NCBI GenBank assembly: GCA_963771435.1 | Contig: CAVYTF010000009.1 | Span: forward strand, 62,001 to 126,000 | Direction: 5' to 3' | DNA from: CAVYTF01 sp963771435 | GTDB lineage: Bacteria > Bacteroidota > Bacteroidia > Chitinophagales > Chitinophagaceae | Length of the DNA stretch: 64,000 bases | Shown here: positions 27,437 through 35,955 of the stretch, piece after piece | Position numbering within the stretch: the first letter of the stretch is position 1 | Layout: every line of letters starts with the position of its first letter | Program-made: the position numbers and the translations under genes | The notes under the pieces: model-generated | The model's input: only the letters and a program-made list of their open reading frames with translations | Database searches by the model: none | What the model was told of the DNA's origin: nothing

Positions 27437-27805
27437 CTACACTATTTCCTTTCCGAAAGGCATTAATGAAAGCTCTACCAGTTTTAAATGCTGGCGTGCA
27501 AAGGGGATGCCGATGATGGTGATGAACAGAATGAAGGCAAAAAATAAATGTACGACAGCCGTATAAAGACCGCCGCACAAGAGCCAAATGATATTGCAAA
27601 GGGTGGAAAAACAACCAAAGCTGCTGCCTGTACTTACCACTCTTCGCCCGAAAGGCCATAATACAAAGCCCGCAATTTTAAAGCACTGGAAGCCGAAAGG
27701 AATGCCAACGACAGTACAGCATAGAATAATTCCCCCAAAAAAGTAGCCTACAGCGGCAGCGAGGCCGCCAAAGATTAACCAGATAAGGTTGCCGATAAGG
27801 TTCAT
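27437..27805 (-). CDS. YccF domain-containing membrane protein
   Basis: 122 residues from the ATG at 27805 (MNLIGNLIWLIFGG). The open frame continues upstream to 27931, but that part is not family-like. It has two copies of the YccF motif: NLIWLIFGGLAAAVGYF...GIPFGFQCFKIA and NIIWLLCGGLYTAVVH...GIPFARQHLKLVELSLMPFG, with about four membrane helices. The role of this family in the inner membrane is not known. It converges on metF and diverges from the E1 gene. Confidence 0.88.
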   Translation of the reverse strand: MNLIGNLIWLIFGGLAAAVGYFFGGIILCCTVVGIPFGFQCFKIAGFVLWPFGRRVVSTGSSFGCFSTLCNIIWLLCGGLYTAVVHLFFAFILFITIIGIPFARQHLKLVELSLMPFGKEIV

Positions 27806-27889
27806 ACAATGAAAATTATGTTTTGCGAATGTATAGGATGATTGTGGTTCCGTGGGGAAAGAGTACATAATTTCGCAGCCACATAAGAA

Positions 27890-29884
27890 ATGTTTATGCA
27901 ATTTAACAGGGAGCAATTTACTGACACGCAACTGCTGGATATTTATAAAAAGCTATTGCTGCCACGCATGGTGGAAGAAAAAATGCTGCTGCTGCTGCGG
28001 CAAGGGAGAATAAGCAAATGGTTCAGCGGCATTGGCCAGGAGGCAATAGCTGTGGGCGCTACTTATGCACTGCAGGACGACGAATGGGTGATGCCTTTGC
28101 ACCGCAACCTTGGTGTTTTCACCACGCGCAATATGCCGCTGCACAGGTTGTTTATGCAGTGGCAGGGCAATAAAGAAGGCTATAGCAAAGGGCGGGAAAG
28201 GAGTTTTCATTTTGGAAATAAAGAGCATTATATCTGCGGGATGATCTCTCACCTGGGGCCACAACTTGCTATTGCGGATGGGGTGGCGCTTGCTTATAAA
28301 TTAAAAAAAGAGAACAAAGTTTCGCTTGCGTTCAGTGGAGACGGGGGCACGAGCGAGGGGGACTTTCATGAGGCATTGAATGTAGCTGCTGTATGGGACC
28401 TTCCCGTTATTTTTTTAATAGAGAATAACGGCTACGGGTTGAGCACTCCCGTAAATGAGCAATACCGCTGCGAGTATTTGGTTGATAAAGCGAAAGGATA
28501 TGGTATGGAGGGTGTGCGCATTGACGGCAATAATATTCTTACAGTGATCGATACCCTCAAGGGTGTAAGGGAATACTGCATTAATAATCAAAAGCCTTAT
28601 TTTATTGAGTGTACTACGTTTCGTATGCGGGGGCATGAGGAGGCAAGCGGCACAAAGTACGTTCCGAAAGAAATGTTTGAAGAATGGATGCAGAAAGACC
28701 CGCTAAGAAATTATGAGGAGTTTTTAGTGGATGAAAAGCTACTGGATGTAACTGCAATAAACGCCTTAAGAGACGAAATTAAAAGCCATATAGAAAGCGA
28801 GCTCCAGGTTGCTTACGAGGCAAAGCCATTGACACCGGATACGGAGGAAGAGTTGGGAGATGTTTATGCGAAGCAGTCAGCTATGAGCTATGAGCCATTA
28901 GCCCTGAGCCATCAACCATCAACAGAGAAACGCTTTATTGATGCTATTAAGGAAGGGCTGCACCAGTCTATGCAAAAGCATGAGAATTTAATACTGATGG
29001 GGCAGGATATTGCTGAGTATGGAGGAGCGTTTAAGATAACAGAGGGCTTTGTGAATGAGTTTGGCAAGGAGCGGGTGCGTAATACACCGCTGTGCGAAAG
29101 CGCTATTTTGGGAACTGCCCTGGGGCTGAGCCTGGAAGGGTTTAAGAGCATGATGGAGATGCAGTTCGCAGACTTTGCTACCGTTGGCTTTAACCAGATC
29201 ATTAATAATCTTGCCAAGATATATTACCGATGGGGGCAAAATGCCGATGTGGTGATACGGATGCCTACGGGCGGCGGAGTGGGTGCGGGGCCATTTCACT
29301 CGCAGAGCAATGAAGCATGGTTTGTGCATACCCCGGGATTGAAAGTGGTGTACCCTTCTACGCCGGAGGATGCTAAGGGGTTGCTGATAGCGGCTATTAA
29401 TGACCCTAACCCTGTTCTGTACTTTGAGCATAAGGCGTTGTACCGTAGTGTGAGCGGCGTTGTACCAAATGGATATTATGAAACAGAGATAGGTAAGGCA
29501 AGGCATGTGCAGGAGGGGGAGGATATCAGCCTTATCACTTATGGGGCAGGGGTGCATTGGGCAATGGAATATGCGCAGCAAAATAAGGACGTCTCCATTG
29601 ATATACTTGATCTAAGGACATTGCTGCCGCTTGACTATGAGGCCATCAGGGCGGCAGTGGGGCGTACGGGAAAGATACTCCTGCTGCATGAGGACACTCT
29701 TATTGGGGGCATCGGCGGGGAAATAAGCGCCTGGATAACAGAGAACTGCTTTGAACTGCTGGATGCACCTGTAATACGGTGCGGGTCGCTGGACACGCCG
29801 ATACCTTTTAATATAGAACTGGAGAAGAACTTTATGGCTAAGGCAAGGCTTAATGGGTGCGTGAAGAAGTTGCTTGCTTATTAA
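27890..29884 (+). CDS. Fused alpha/beta E1 of branched-chain 2-oxoacid dehydrogenase
   Basis: 664 residues. The alpha part (about 1-320) has the thiamine-diphosphate motif SGDGGTSEGDFHEALNVAAVWDLPV followed by NNGYGLSTP. The beta part (about 343-664) has the typical QDIAEYGGAFKIT, MEMQFADF and RMPTGGGVGAGPFHSQ. It decarboxylates branched-chain 2-oxoacids and passes the acyl group to an E2 lipoyl protein, which is not in the window. In this phylum it also provides primers for iso fatty acids. The linker (about 328-343) is encoded by short repetitive DNA. The start could also be the second Met at 27896. Confidence 0.9.
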   Translation: MFMQFNREQFTDTQLLDIYKKLLLPRMVEEKMLLLLRQGRISKWFSGIGQEAIAVGATYALQDDEWVMPLHRNLGVFTTRNMPLHRLFMQWQGNKEGYSKGRERSFHFGNKEHYICGMISHLGPQLAIADGVALAYKLKKENKVSLAFSGDGGTSEGDFHEALNVAAVWDLPVIFLIENNGYGLSTPVNEQYRCEYLVDKAKGYGMEGVRIDGNNILTVIDTLKGVREYCINNQKPYFIECTTFRMRGHEEASGTKYVPKEMFEEWMQKDPLRNYEEFLVDEKLLDVTAINALRDEIKSHIESELQVAYEAKPLTPDTEEELGDVYAKQSAMSYEPLALSHQPSTEKRFIDAIKEGLHQSMQKHENLILMGQDIAEYGGAFKITEGFVNEFGKERVRNTPLCESAILGTALGLSLEGFKSMMEMQFADFATVGFNQIINNLAKIYYRWGQNADVVIRMPTGGGVGAGPFHSQSNEAWFVHTPGLKVVYPSTPEDAKGLLIAAINDPNPVLYFEHKALYRSVSGVVPNGYYETEIGKARHVQEGEDISLITYGAGVHWAMEYAQQNKDVSIDILDLRTLLPLDYEAIRAAVGRTGKILLLHEDTLIGGIGGEISAWITENCFELLDAPVIRCGSLDTPIPFNIELEKNFMAKARLNGCVKKLLAY

Positions 29885-30172
29885 GTTTGGCTGTATGCAA
29901 TAATGACAGGGGCCTAAATACAAGAGAGGGCTAAGTGGGGTTCTAGTGAAGGTGGCAGGAATGTGGCAGGAAGGACGCAGGAATCCGGCGGCGGGGTGAT
30001 AAGGGGGGAAACGGGCATTTTGAGGATGATAAAGTTAATATGTTGGGAGAAATCCGGAAGAATTGGCAGGTTTGGAACGAATAGGCTAACTGATAATATT
30101 TTAAGCATTCTTCTTACTGAAAAGAGGAAGGAGTATATATTTTCAAGTTTTTTTGAAGTGGAATGAGTAGTT
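29885..30172. other. Intergenic region between E1 and the small membrane gene, with repeats
   Basis: No gene is seen here. G-rich, GGCAGGA-type short repeats fill 29940-30010, including one copy of a dispersed element. The rest is unstructured. Confidence 0.6.
29943..29988 (+). repeat. Dispersed 3'-end element, copy 1
   Basis: CTAGTGAAGGTGGCAGGA, an 11-bp duplicated ATGTGGCAGGA, then AGGACGCAGGAATCCGGC. The same element without the 11-bp duplication lies inverted at 44094-44131. It starts about 60 bp past the E1 stop. Confidence 0.8.
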
Positions 30173-30463
30173 TTACTCGAAGGACATAAAAAGACCGCTG
30201 CTGCAACTGATGCCGCTCAGGAGGAGTAGGATGCCTCCACTTATTATAAAGCCAATATCCCAATCTTTTACTTTGGCAATGGCTAATATTATTCCCACAA
30301 ATAAATCCAACCCTCCTATGAGTAAGCAACAAACGCCAAAGGTGAAAGAAGCACTTTGGAGTATGTCGTTTCCTCCCATGCAGAGCAGTACAATTGCACA
30401 AAGCAAAACTGCTGCAGCTACGTTGGCGTAAACTATTTTATGCTTTAGGGTAATGTATTTCAT
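30173..30463 (-). CDS. Small three-helix membrane protein of unknown function
   Basis: 96 residues with three hydrophobic segments (about 12-32, 41-62 and 69-90). No family is recognised. It is the last gene of a minus-strand operon (Lgt paralogue, radical SAM enzyme, small membrane protein, this gene), 16 bp after the preceding gene. The size and helix layout resemble that neighbour, so the two may be distant paralogues. Cys residues in helices (ILLCAIVLLC, FGVCCLL) are notable. Confidence 0.65.
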   Translation of the reverse strand: MKYITLKHKIVYANVAAAVLLCAIVLLCMGGNDILQSASFTFGVCCLLIGGLDLFVGIILAIAKVKDWDIGFIISGGILLLLSGISCSSGLFMSFE

Positions 30464-30479
30464 AATGAAGGTTTAATGC

Positions 30480-30758
30480 TTAAGATATTGCCGGAAGGGA
30501 GCAGACAGAAAAGCCGATCAATAAAATTATTCCACCAACAAGCAGGTATGATCTGCCATAGTCTTTTTTTTCAAAAATATTTATATATGTAAGCCCAATA
30601 ATAATATTTATTAATGCGGTTGCCAATATTACAAGCCCCGCACCTGCAAATCTTCCGAAAAAATAATCTCCACGCGGGGATGTCCTAAAATAATTTATTG
30701 CAACTGCTGCTGTGATAATCGCCACATTTATTGCAATAACAATATTTATTCTTTTCAT
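30480..30758 (-). CDS. Small three-helix membrane protein of unknown function
   Basis: 92 residues with three hydrophobic segments (about 4-22, 38-60 and 70-88) and a basic loop (FRTSPRGDYFF). No family is recognised. It starts only 4 bp after the radical SAM stop, so translational coupling is likely. Its job may be linked to the radical SAM/Lgt-like pair, for example as a membrane anchor or accessory; this is inference from position only. Confidence 0.65.
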   Translation of the reverse strand: MKRINIVIAINVAIITAAVAINYFRTSPRGDYFFGRFAGAGLVILATALINIIIGLTYINIFEKKDYGRSYLLVGGIILLIGFSVCSLPAIS

Positions 30759-30762
30759 ATAA

Positions 30763-32172
30763 TTATTTAACCAATGAAGGTTGTCTTTCTGCCTGTAACA
30801 GCTTTACATGTTCTTCCTTATCGTCCCGGTAAAATAAGTTCATTGTTTCAAAGGGGATGATGCGGCCGTCTTTGTGGACTATGTGGACGCAGCTCTTTTT
30901 TATGGCACGAACGTCAAAATCCCAGGCATCTATGAAGCGCATAATAATGATGCGGAATAGGTTGTTGTAACTTAATCCCGGTGCGTGTATCTGTGGGAGA
31001 CAACATAACAGCTCCTTAAAATTGTTTTCTACCCTGTCAACGGAAATGCCTGTACTGAAAATGCTGATCATGTGTTTGTGCAGTTCTTCATCCTGTTCAT
31101 AAACTATGGTGTTGCGGCTGTTGTTGAGCAAATGCGCAGGGTCTATGTAGCGAGTCATGGGGAAGACCTGACCGGCAAGCTTGAGGGCATAGCCCATGAT
31201 CAAAGCATCAGGGTTGCATGGCACTGGGATAAGGTCGTTTGGCTGAAAGAAGGTTGTTTGGTCGAGAATTTTTTGACGGACATCCGTCATTGTTATCCTG
31301 TCTTTTTCAGGGTCGAAGTTTTCGAGGCGGCCAGCAATTTGCACAGGCTGAAAAGTGACGCCGCGTACACATGGTTGCAGCAGCGCATATTCTATTATCT
31401 TTCCTATCTCGTCATCGTTCAGGCCTTTTTGCAAAGTGACCACAAGAGTTGTAGAGAGGTTGACCTCATTCAAATGCTCAAATGCCTTAATGCGTATATC
31501 CCTCAAATCCTTTCCTCGTAATAGTTCCAGGGCCTCTGCTTTGAAAGAATCAAACTGGAGGTATATCTCAAAGTCAGGTGCATAAGAAGCGAGGCGTTTT
31601 GTAAACTCCAGATCTTTTGCAATGCGAATGCCATTTGTGTTAACCATCAAATGCTTGATGGGCTTGGTTTTCGCGATGTCGAGTATGGTAAAGAAATCAG
31701 GATGAATGGTTGGTTCGCCACCGCTTATCTGCACTACATCAGGGTTGCCTTCATTTGCTACGATTATATCGAGCATTTTTTCGACCTCTTCTACCGTTCT
31801 GTGCCTTCCATAATGCGGGGAACTCATGGCGTAGCAGGTTGGGCAGGTAAGGTTGCACCTGTCTGTTATCTCAACAACTGTGAGACAACTATGCTGTTCA
31901 TGGTCTGTACATAACCCGCAGTCGTATGGACAGCCGTAATGGGTTTTAGTAGTGAAATGCAGGGGAACTTCAGAAGGCTTATTATAGTTGCGGATATTTT
32001 TATAATATTCAATGTCTGTTGCTATCAATACTTTGTTGAAACCATGTTCAGGACAGGTTTTCAGCATATACACATTGCCATTTTCAAACACGATCTTTGC
32101 ATCTATACGACGGAGGCAGACGGGGCAAATGCTAAGGGTAAAGTCGTAGTAGGTGTATGGGCGTTCGGGCAT
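30763..32172 (-). CDS. Radical SAM enzyme of the Tes-like (COG1964-type) family
   Basis: 469 residues. The SAM cluster motif is CNLTCPTC (Cys106, 110, 113), followed by SGGEPTIHPDF. Extra cysteines match the multi-cluster pattern of the family: C16xxC19 and C40 at the N-terminus (rubredoxin-like) and C81xxxCxxC88 plus C96 just before the SAM motif. The C-terminus (KSCVHIVHKDGRIIPFETMN) is also family-like. Characterised relatives include archaeal tetraether synthase Tes, which joins lipid chains, and enzymes annotated as pterin methylases. The substrate here is unknown. It is 30 bp downstream of an Lgt paralogue, which points to a lipid or lipoprotein. Confidence 0.8.
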   Translation of the reverse strand: MPERPYTYYDFTLSICPVCLRRIDAKIVFENGNVYMLKTCPEHGFNKVLIATDIEYYKNIRNYNKPSEVPLHFTTKTHYGCPYDCGLCTDHEQHSCLTVVEITDRCNLTCPTCYAMSSPHYGRHRTVEEVEKMLDIIVANEGNPDVVQISGGEPTIHPDFFTILDIAKTKPIKHLMVNTNGIRIAKDLEFTKRLASYAPDFEIYLQFDSFKAEALELLRGKDLRDIRIKAFEHLNEVNLSTTLVVTLQKGLNDDEIGKIIEYALLQPCVRGVTFQPVQIAGRLENFDPEKDRITMTDVRQKILDQTTFFQPNDLIPVPCNPDALIMGYALKLAGQVFPMTRYIDPAHLLNNSRNTIVYEQDEELHKHMISIFSTGISVDRVENNFKELLCCLPQIHAPGLSYNNLFRIIIMRFIDAWDFDVRAIKKSCVHIVHKDGRIIPFETMNLFYRDDKEEHVKLLQAERQPSLVK

Positions 32173-32202
32173 AAATCAATGTATTAATTGTCTTTGATGT
32201 AC

Positions 32203-32961
32203 TTAGTTTTTTTGGTGTACCAATAATTGTTTTGGATAAATCAAATACCTGCCATAGTACGCTAACCCGCATAAACAAACCAACTGGATGGTTGATAAGC
32301 CGAAGGGAAATGTATAATGCGGTTTAATGAAATCAAGCAGGAAACGGAACACAAGGTAAGCTATCATAAATATTTTAAACTTTGCCCCAACATGCAGCAA
32401 TATTTTCTTTTGAAGCCGGGCAATGAATATCCAAATCAATATGAGGAAGGCAATTTCATAGAGGCAAACGGGTTGGCGATGTAAACCATCACCGAGGTCT
32501 AAACCCCAGGGCAGGCTTGTTGGCAAGCCATAGGTTTCTTCATAAATGCCCATGCTGAAGCAGCCTATACGGCCTATGATGAGGCCAAGTATTATTGGAA
32601 AGGTGAACAGATCGCCAGACGCATGATGTTCGTGTACTATCTTTTTTACGAGCTCTACGCCACAGAGCCCTCCAAGAAAGCCGCCCACTACTGTTTTGTT
32701 CTCATAAAAGTTAAGGAAGATGTTTTTTGACTGAAGCATGGCGAGCGGATCTTCCAGGCCGCCGATGAGCCGACTGCCGATGAGCGCCCCGAAAATGGCC
32801 CCAATAATGATCCAAGCGCGGTTTGGAGAGACTATTTGATCACCTTGTTTTCTTCTCAGATATAGAAAATAGCGGAAACCAATGAAGATGCCCAGAAACT
32901 CTGTGACGGTATGCAAGAGAATTGAAACGGAACCGATATGGATTGTGATGGGGAAGTGCAA
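32203..32961 (-). CDS. Lgt-family (prolipoprotein diacylglyceryl transferase-like) membrane protein
   Basis: 252 residues, about seven membrane helices. Lgt family marks are IGRIGCFSMG...E (Arg131, matching the essential Arg143 of E. coli Lgt), HRQPVCLYE, and RFLLDFIKPHYTFPFGLSTIQL. Two key positions differ: the HGGL motif is LGGL (Leu96) and the EFFRQP arginine is lysine (Lys213). So it is probably a paralogue with changed chemistry or substrate and not the housekeeping Lgt. It is first in the operon with the radical SAM enzyme. Confidence 0.8.
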   Translation of the reverse strand: MHFPITIHIGSVSILLHTVTEFLGIFIGFRYFLYLRRKQGDQIVSPNRAWIIIGAIFGALIGSRLIGGLEDPLAMLQSKNIFLNFYENKTVVGGFLGGLCGVELVKKIVHEHHASGDLFTFPIILGLIIGRIGCFSMGIYEETYGLPTSLPWGLDLGDGLHRQPVCLYEIAFLILIWIFIARLQKKILLHVGAKFKIFMIAYLVFRFLLDFIKPHYTFPFGLSTIQLVCLCGLAYYGRYLIYPKQLLVHQKN

Positions 32962-33023
32962 CTATTTTTTTTAAAAGTAGGGAAAAAGGGGATAGGGGCG
33001 ATTAGAGTTGCGGGTAAATTAAA

Positions 33024-33103
33024 ATTGATATTGAAAATAATTTTTGCTGCTGTTTTTTTTCTTGTTCCAGATCGGATGCGCAGTCAATAACGATGGCTGC
33101 TAC
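33024..33103 (+). pseudogene. Decayed copy of the 5' end of the prc-like protease gene
   Basis: It matches 33769-33910 with an internal gap: the leader TTGATATTGAAAAT, then TGCTGTTTT, TTCTTGTT, and ATGCGCAGTCAATAACGATGG against ATGCGCAACCAATAACGAAGG. About 52 bp that include the start codon are missing. It lies in direct orientation on the other side of the DUF2628 gene. Confidence 0.65.
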
Positions 33104-33109
33104 AACGGG

Positions 33110-33601
33110 TCAATTGTTGCTGCTTATTACATAGTTGTTATAATAATAGAAGCAAAAAATAATTATTACGAATATTATTAGAAAACTATAACTCACACCG
33201 CCTTTTTTCTTTAAGTATCTTTTCTGTGCTTCCGTGTCCTTGTATTTATTTTGCGCATTAGCCACCGCTTTTTCTGCTTTTCGTATGTATAGAAAGTTGC
33301 TATACATGCCAATGGTAAATGCCATAACTATCTCAGTAAACGTCATAATTGCCCTGGCGGTACTATATTCAACAGTATTCACCAAAATAAGCGTTTCTAA
33401 AATGCCTATAGCAAATGCCGTAATTAGTATCAATATAAACTCCACATAGAGTTTCCTATACATAAACCAAAACAGACCAAGGAAACATGCAAAAGCATTG
33501 AAAGAAAGCTTTTGGCCTTCCTTGTATTTAACCAATTTATCAATATAGTAAGACTGACTTTTCTGAAAGTATGTTTTGTACAGTTCCAATTCTTCTTCCA
33601 T
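33110..33601 (-). CDS. DUF2628-like membrane protein
   Basis: 163 residues. A charged N-terminal segment (about 1-30) is followed by the family-type stretch FNAFACFLGLFWFMYRKLY. Four hydrophobic segments lie at about 32-48, 53-73, 85-105 and 138-156. A charged coil (KAEKAVANAQNKYKD) precedes the last helix. DUF2628 proteins are inner-membrane proteins of unknown function. The gene sits between an intact and a decayed copy of the prc 5' region, which suggests it arrived by insertion or duplication. Confidence 0.75.
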   Translation of the reverse strand: MEEELELYKTYFQKSQSYYIDKLVKYKEGQKLSFNAFACFLGLFWFMYRKLYVEFILILITAFAIGILETLILVNTVEYSTARAIMTFTEIVMAFTIGMYSNFLYIRKAEKAVANAQNKYKDTEAQKRYLKKKGGVSYSFLIIFVIIIFCFYYYNNYVISSNN

Positions 33602-33775
33602 AGGAGTTTTGGTTTAGTTTTATTGAAAGGTCTTGTTTCTAATGTTACGTTTCACAAAACGAATATATATTCTTTAGGCCTATTAAAGAATGCAGCTGAA
33701 TTATTAAACTGATACTGACCGCAGATATTGTGCTTTGAGTAATAGGGGGAAATGCCGAGCTAATAAATTTGATAT

Positions 33776-33803
33776 TGAAAATGATTTTCAATCAATATCT
33801 TTA
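33776..33803 (+). promoter_or_regulatory. Palindromic operator candidate over the prc promoter
   Basis: TGAAAATGATTTTCA (33776-33790) is a near-perfect palindrome of the general Fur-box shape, with further GATATTG/CAATATC arms outside it. It abuts a -7-like TATCTTTA (33796-33803), 19 bp before the chosen start codon. Binding by a dimeric repressor is inferred; which one is not known. Confidence 0.45.
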
Positions 33804-33821
33804 TTTCCTTTACGACAAATA

Positions 33822-35918
33822 ATGAAAAAATATTTACTCGTTTTTACTGCTGTTTTAGTTTTTTGTTGCGGGTTGTATGCGCAACCAATAACGAAGGCGG
33901 CTAATGATGCTTTCCTGATAACGAGGATGGCGGAGAAGTTTCATGTTCAGCCGAGGCCGCTGGATGCTGCTTTTTCAAGCGACCTGTATAAAAACATTCT
34001 GAAAGAACTGGATGATGACCGTTTGTTTTTTACACAGGAGGATATTGACCGCTTGCAGGTTTACCGCTATACGCTGAATGCACAGATAGCAGGGCATAAA
34101 ACCGATCTCCTGCAGTTGCTGATAGCCTTATATAATGAGAGGATTTTGCAGGCGGACACAATGATCGCTACTATTTGTAAGGCCCCATTTAATTTCTCTA
34201 TTCCACAGAAGATGACTGTTGCGGAGGACAGTTCCTGGCCTGCAAATGCGGTGGCTATGCGGCTTAAAATTTATAAAACAATAAAGCTGGAAGTGCTGGG
34301 GAAAATGGTGGCGGCAATGGGAAAAAAACCTGAAGGGGCTGCTATGCCCAAGAAATATTTGGACAGCCTTGAGGCTGTTTGCAGGCATAAGGAGGAGAGA
34401 AGTTTCAGGCGGTCTATCAGTACTGTGCTTCAAAGCCCGGGCGGCCTGCAGCAGGATGTTTGCAATACGTACTGTGAAAAGATCGCCACCTGTTATGACC
34501 CGCATACAGAGTTTTTTCCTCCGACCGAAAAGGAGAATTTTGAAAGCGAGCTGGGCAATAAAACTTATGAGTTTGGCCTGGGCATTGGTCGTGACGAGGA
34601 TGGTGATGATAAAGAGGGGGGTGTGGAAATAAGTGAGCTGAAGCCGGGAAGCGCTGCGTATAAAAGCGGTTTCCTGAACACAGGGGATAAAATAATGAGC
34701 CTGCAATGGGAGGGGAAGGACTCCATTGATGTATCGGACGCAAGCGCTGAGGAGATCAGTAAGATACTTTCCGAAAGTAACCATACGAAACTTACGATGG
34801 TGGTGAAGAAACAGGATAATACTACAAGGAAGGTGACGCTTGTGAAAGAAAAAGAAGATAATGATGAGGATAAGGTGAAAAGCTTTTTGCTAAAGGGGGA
34901 TAAGACCGTTGGGTATATCAGGCTGCCGGGGTTTTACAGCGACTGGGAGGACGATAACAAGGATGATAACGGCTGCGCAAATGATGTGGCGAAGGAGATC
35001 ATCAAGCTGAAGCAGGAAAATATTGGTGGCCTTATCATTGACCTGCGATACAATGGCGGCGGTTCTTTGGGAGAGGCGATAGCGCTGGCGGGGATCTTTA
35101 TTGATGCCGGGCCGGTAGCGCAGATAAAAGCAAATGACAATAAAACAATAGTGCTGAAAGACAGGATACGCGGTACTATCTATGACGGGCCGCTGATAAT
35201 AATGGTGAACGGGTATAGCGCTTCTGCGTCTGAGATGGTTGCCGGAACATTGCAGGATTATAACCGTGCGGTTATTGTTGGCGCACCTACTTACGGAAAA
35301 GCTACTGCGCAGGTGGTGTTGCCGCTGGATACGACCATTAATTTAGAAAACTATAATGGTAATAAACAAGCGGACAGTTACCTGAAGATCACGGTGAATA
35401 AGCTTTATCGTGTGAGCGGGGCTACAGCACAGTTCTCAGGTGTTCAGCCGGATATAGTTTTGCCTGACCTGCTGGAGATGACCGGTGAAAGGGAAGCGAA
35501 GGAACCAACGGCGTTGCATGTAGCGGCAACGGATGCCAATAAATATTACCAACCATATTCTGCATTGCCTATAGCAGCGTTAAAAGCAATAGCTGATAAA
35601 GAGGTGGCGGCTGATAATTATTTTACACTGTTAGGGCAGTATGTGGAACAGTATAAAATTGAAACCCAGCCTAAAGATGTTTCGCTGTTATGGGCAGATG
35701 CCTTCAAAGAGGATGATAAAGATAAAAATGTATTGCCCGAACTGAGAGAGGCTAAGGATGCGGCAAAGCAATATAAAGTTGATGATAATAGTTATGAAAA
35801 ACAATTGATACTGACAGATAATGGCCTGAAAGAACCGGATGATGCGTATAAAAATTTCCTGGAGCATGACCCGTATGTAAAAATATCTTATGATCTAATA
35901 TCTGCGATGGGGAAATAA
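33822..35918 (+). CDS. Carboxy-terminal processing protease (S41, tail-specific protease)
   Basis: 698 residues from the ATG at 33822, which begins the signal peptide MKKYLLVFTAVLVFCCGLYAQ; the frame is open upstream to 33735 but that part is not signal-like. After an N-terminal helical domain comes a PDZ domain (about 240-330, FGLGIGRDEDG, KPGSAAYKSG) and the S41 core with NGYSASASEMVAGTLQDYNRAVIVG and GKATAQ (Ser/Lys dyad). It trims C-termini of periplasmic proteins. The length fits the Prc subgroup. A palindrome overlaps its promoter. Confidence 0.9.
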   Translation: MKKYLLVFTAVLVFCCGLYAQPITKAANDAFLITRMAEKFHVQPRPLDAAFSSDLYKNILKELDDDRLFFTQEDIDRLQVYRYTLNAQIAGHKTDLLQLLIALYNERILQADTMIATICKAPFNFSIPQKMTVAEDSSWPANAVAMRLKIYKTIKLEVLGKMVAAMGKKPEGAAMPKKYLDSLEAVCRHKEERSFRRSISTVLQSPGGLQQDVCNTYCEKIATCYDPHTEFFPPTEKENFESELGNKTYEFGLGIGRDEDGDDKEGGVEISELKPGSAAYKSGFLNTGDKIMSLQWEGKDSIDVSDASAEEISKILSESNHTKLTMVVKKQDNTTRKVTLVKEKEDNDEDKVKSFLLKGDKTVGYIRLPGFYSDWEDDNKDDNGCANDVAKEIIKLKQENIGGLIIDLRYNGGGSLGEAIALAGIFIDAGPVAQIKANDNKTIVLKDRIRGTIYDGPLIIMVNGYSASASEMVAGTLQDYNRAVIVGAPTYGKATAQVVLPLDTTINLENYNGNKQADSYLKITVNKLYRVSGATAQFSGVQPDIVLPDLLEMTGEREAKEPTALHVAATDANKYYQPYSALPIAALKAIADKEVAADNYFTLLGQYVEQYKIETQPKDVSLLWADAFKEDDKDKNVLPELREAKDAAKQYKVDDNSYEKQLILTDNGLKEPDDAYKNFLEHDPYVKISYDLISAMGK

Positions 35919-35955
35919 TTTATAGCTTTATGGCCTAAAAACTAAAACCAAATTG

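Noticed and set aside
30173..30758. Holin or toxin role for the two small membrane proteins
   Set aside because: They have three helices each and an operon position with metabolic-type genes; no phage or toxin context is present.
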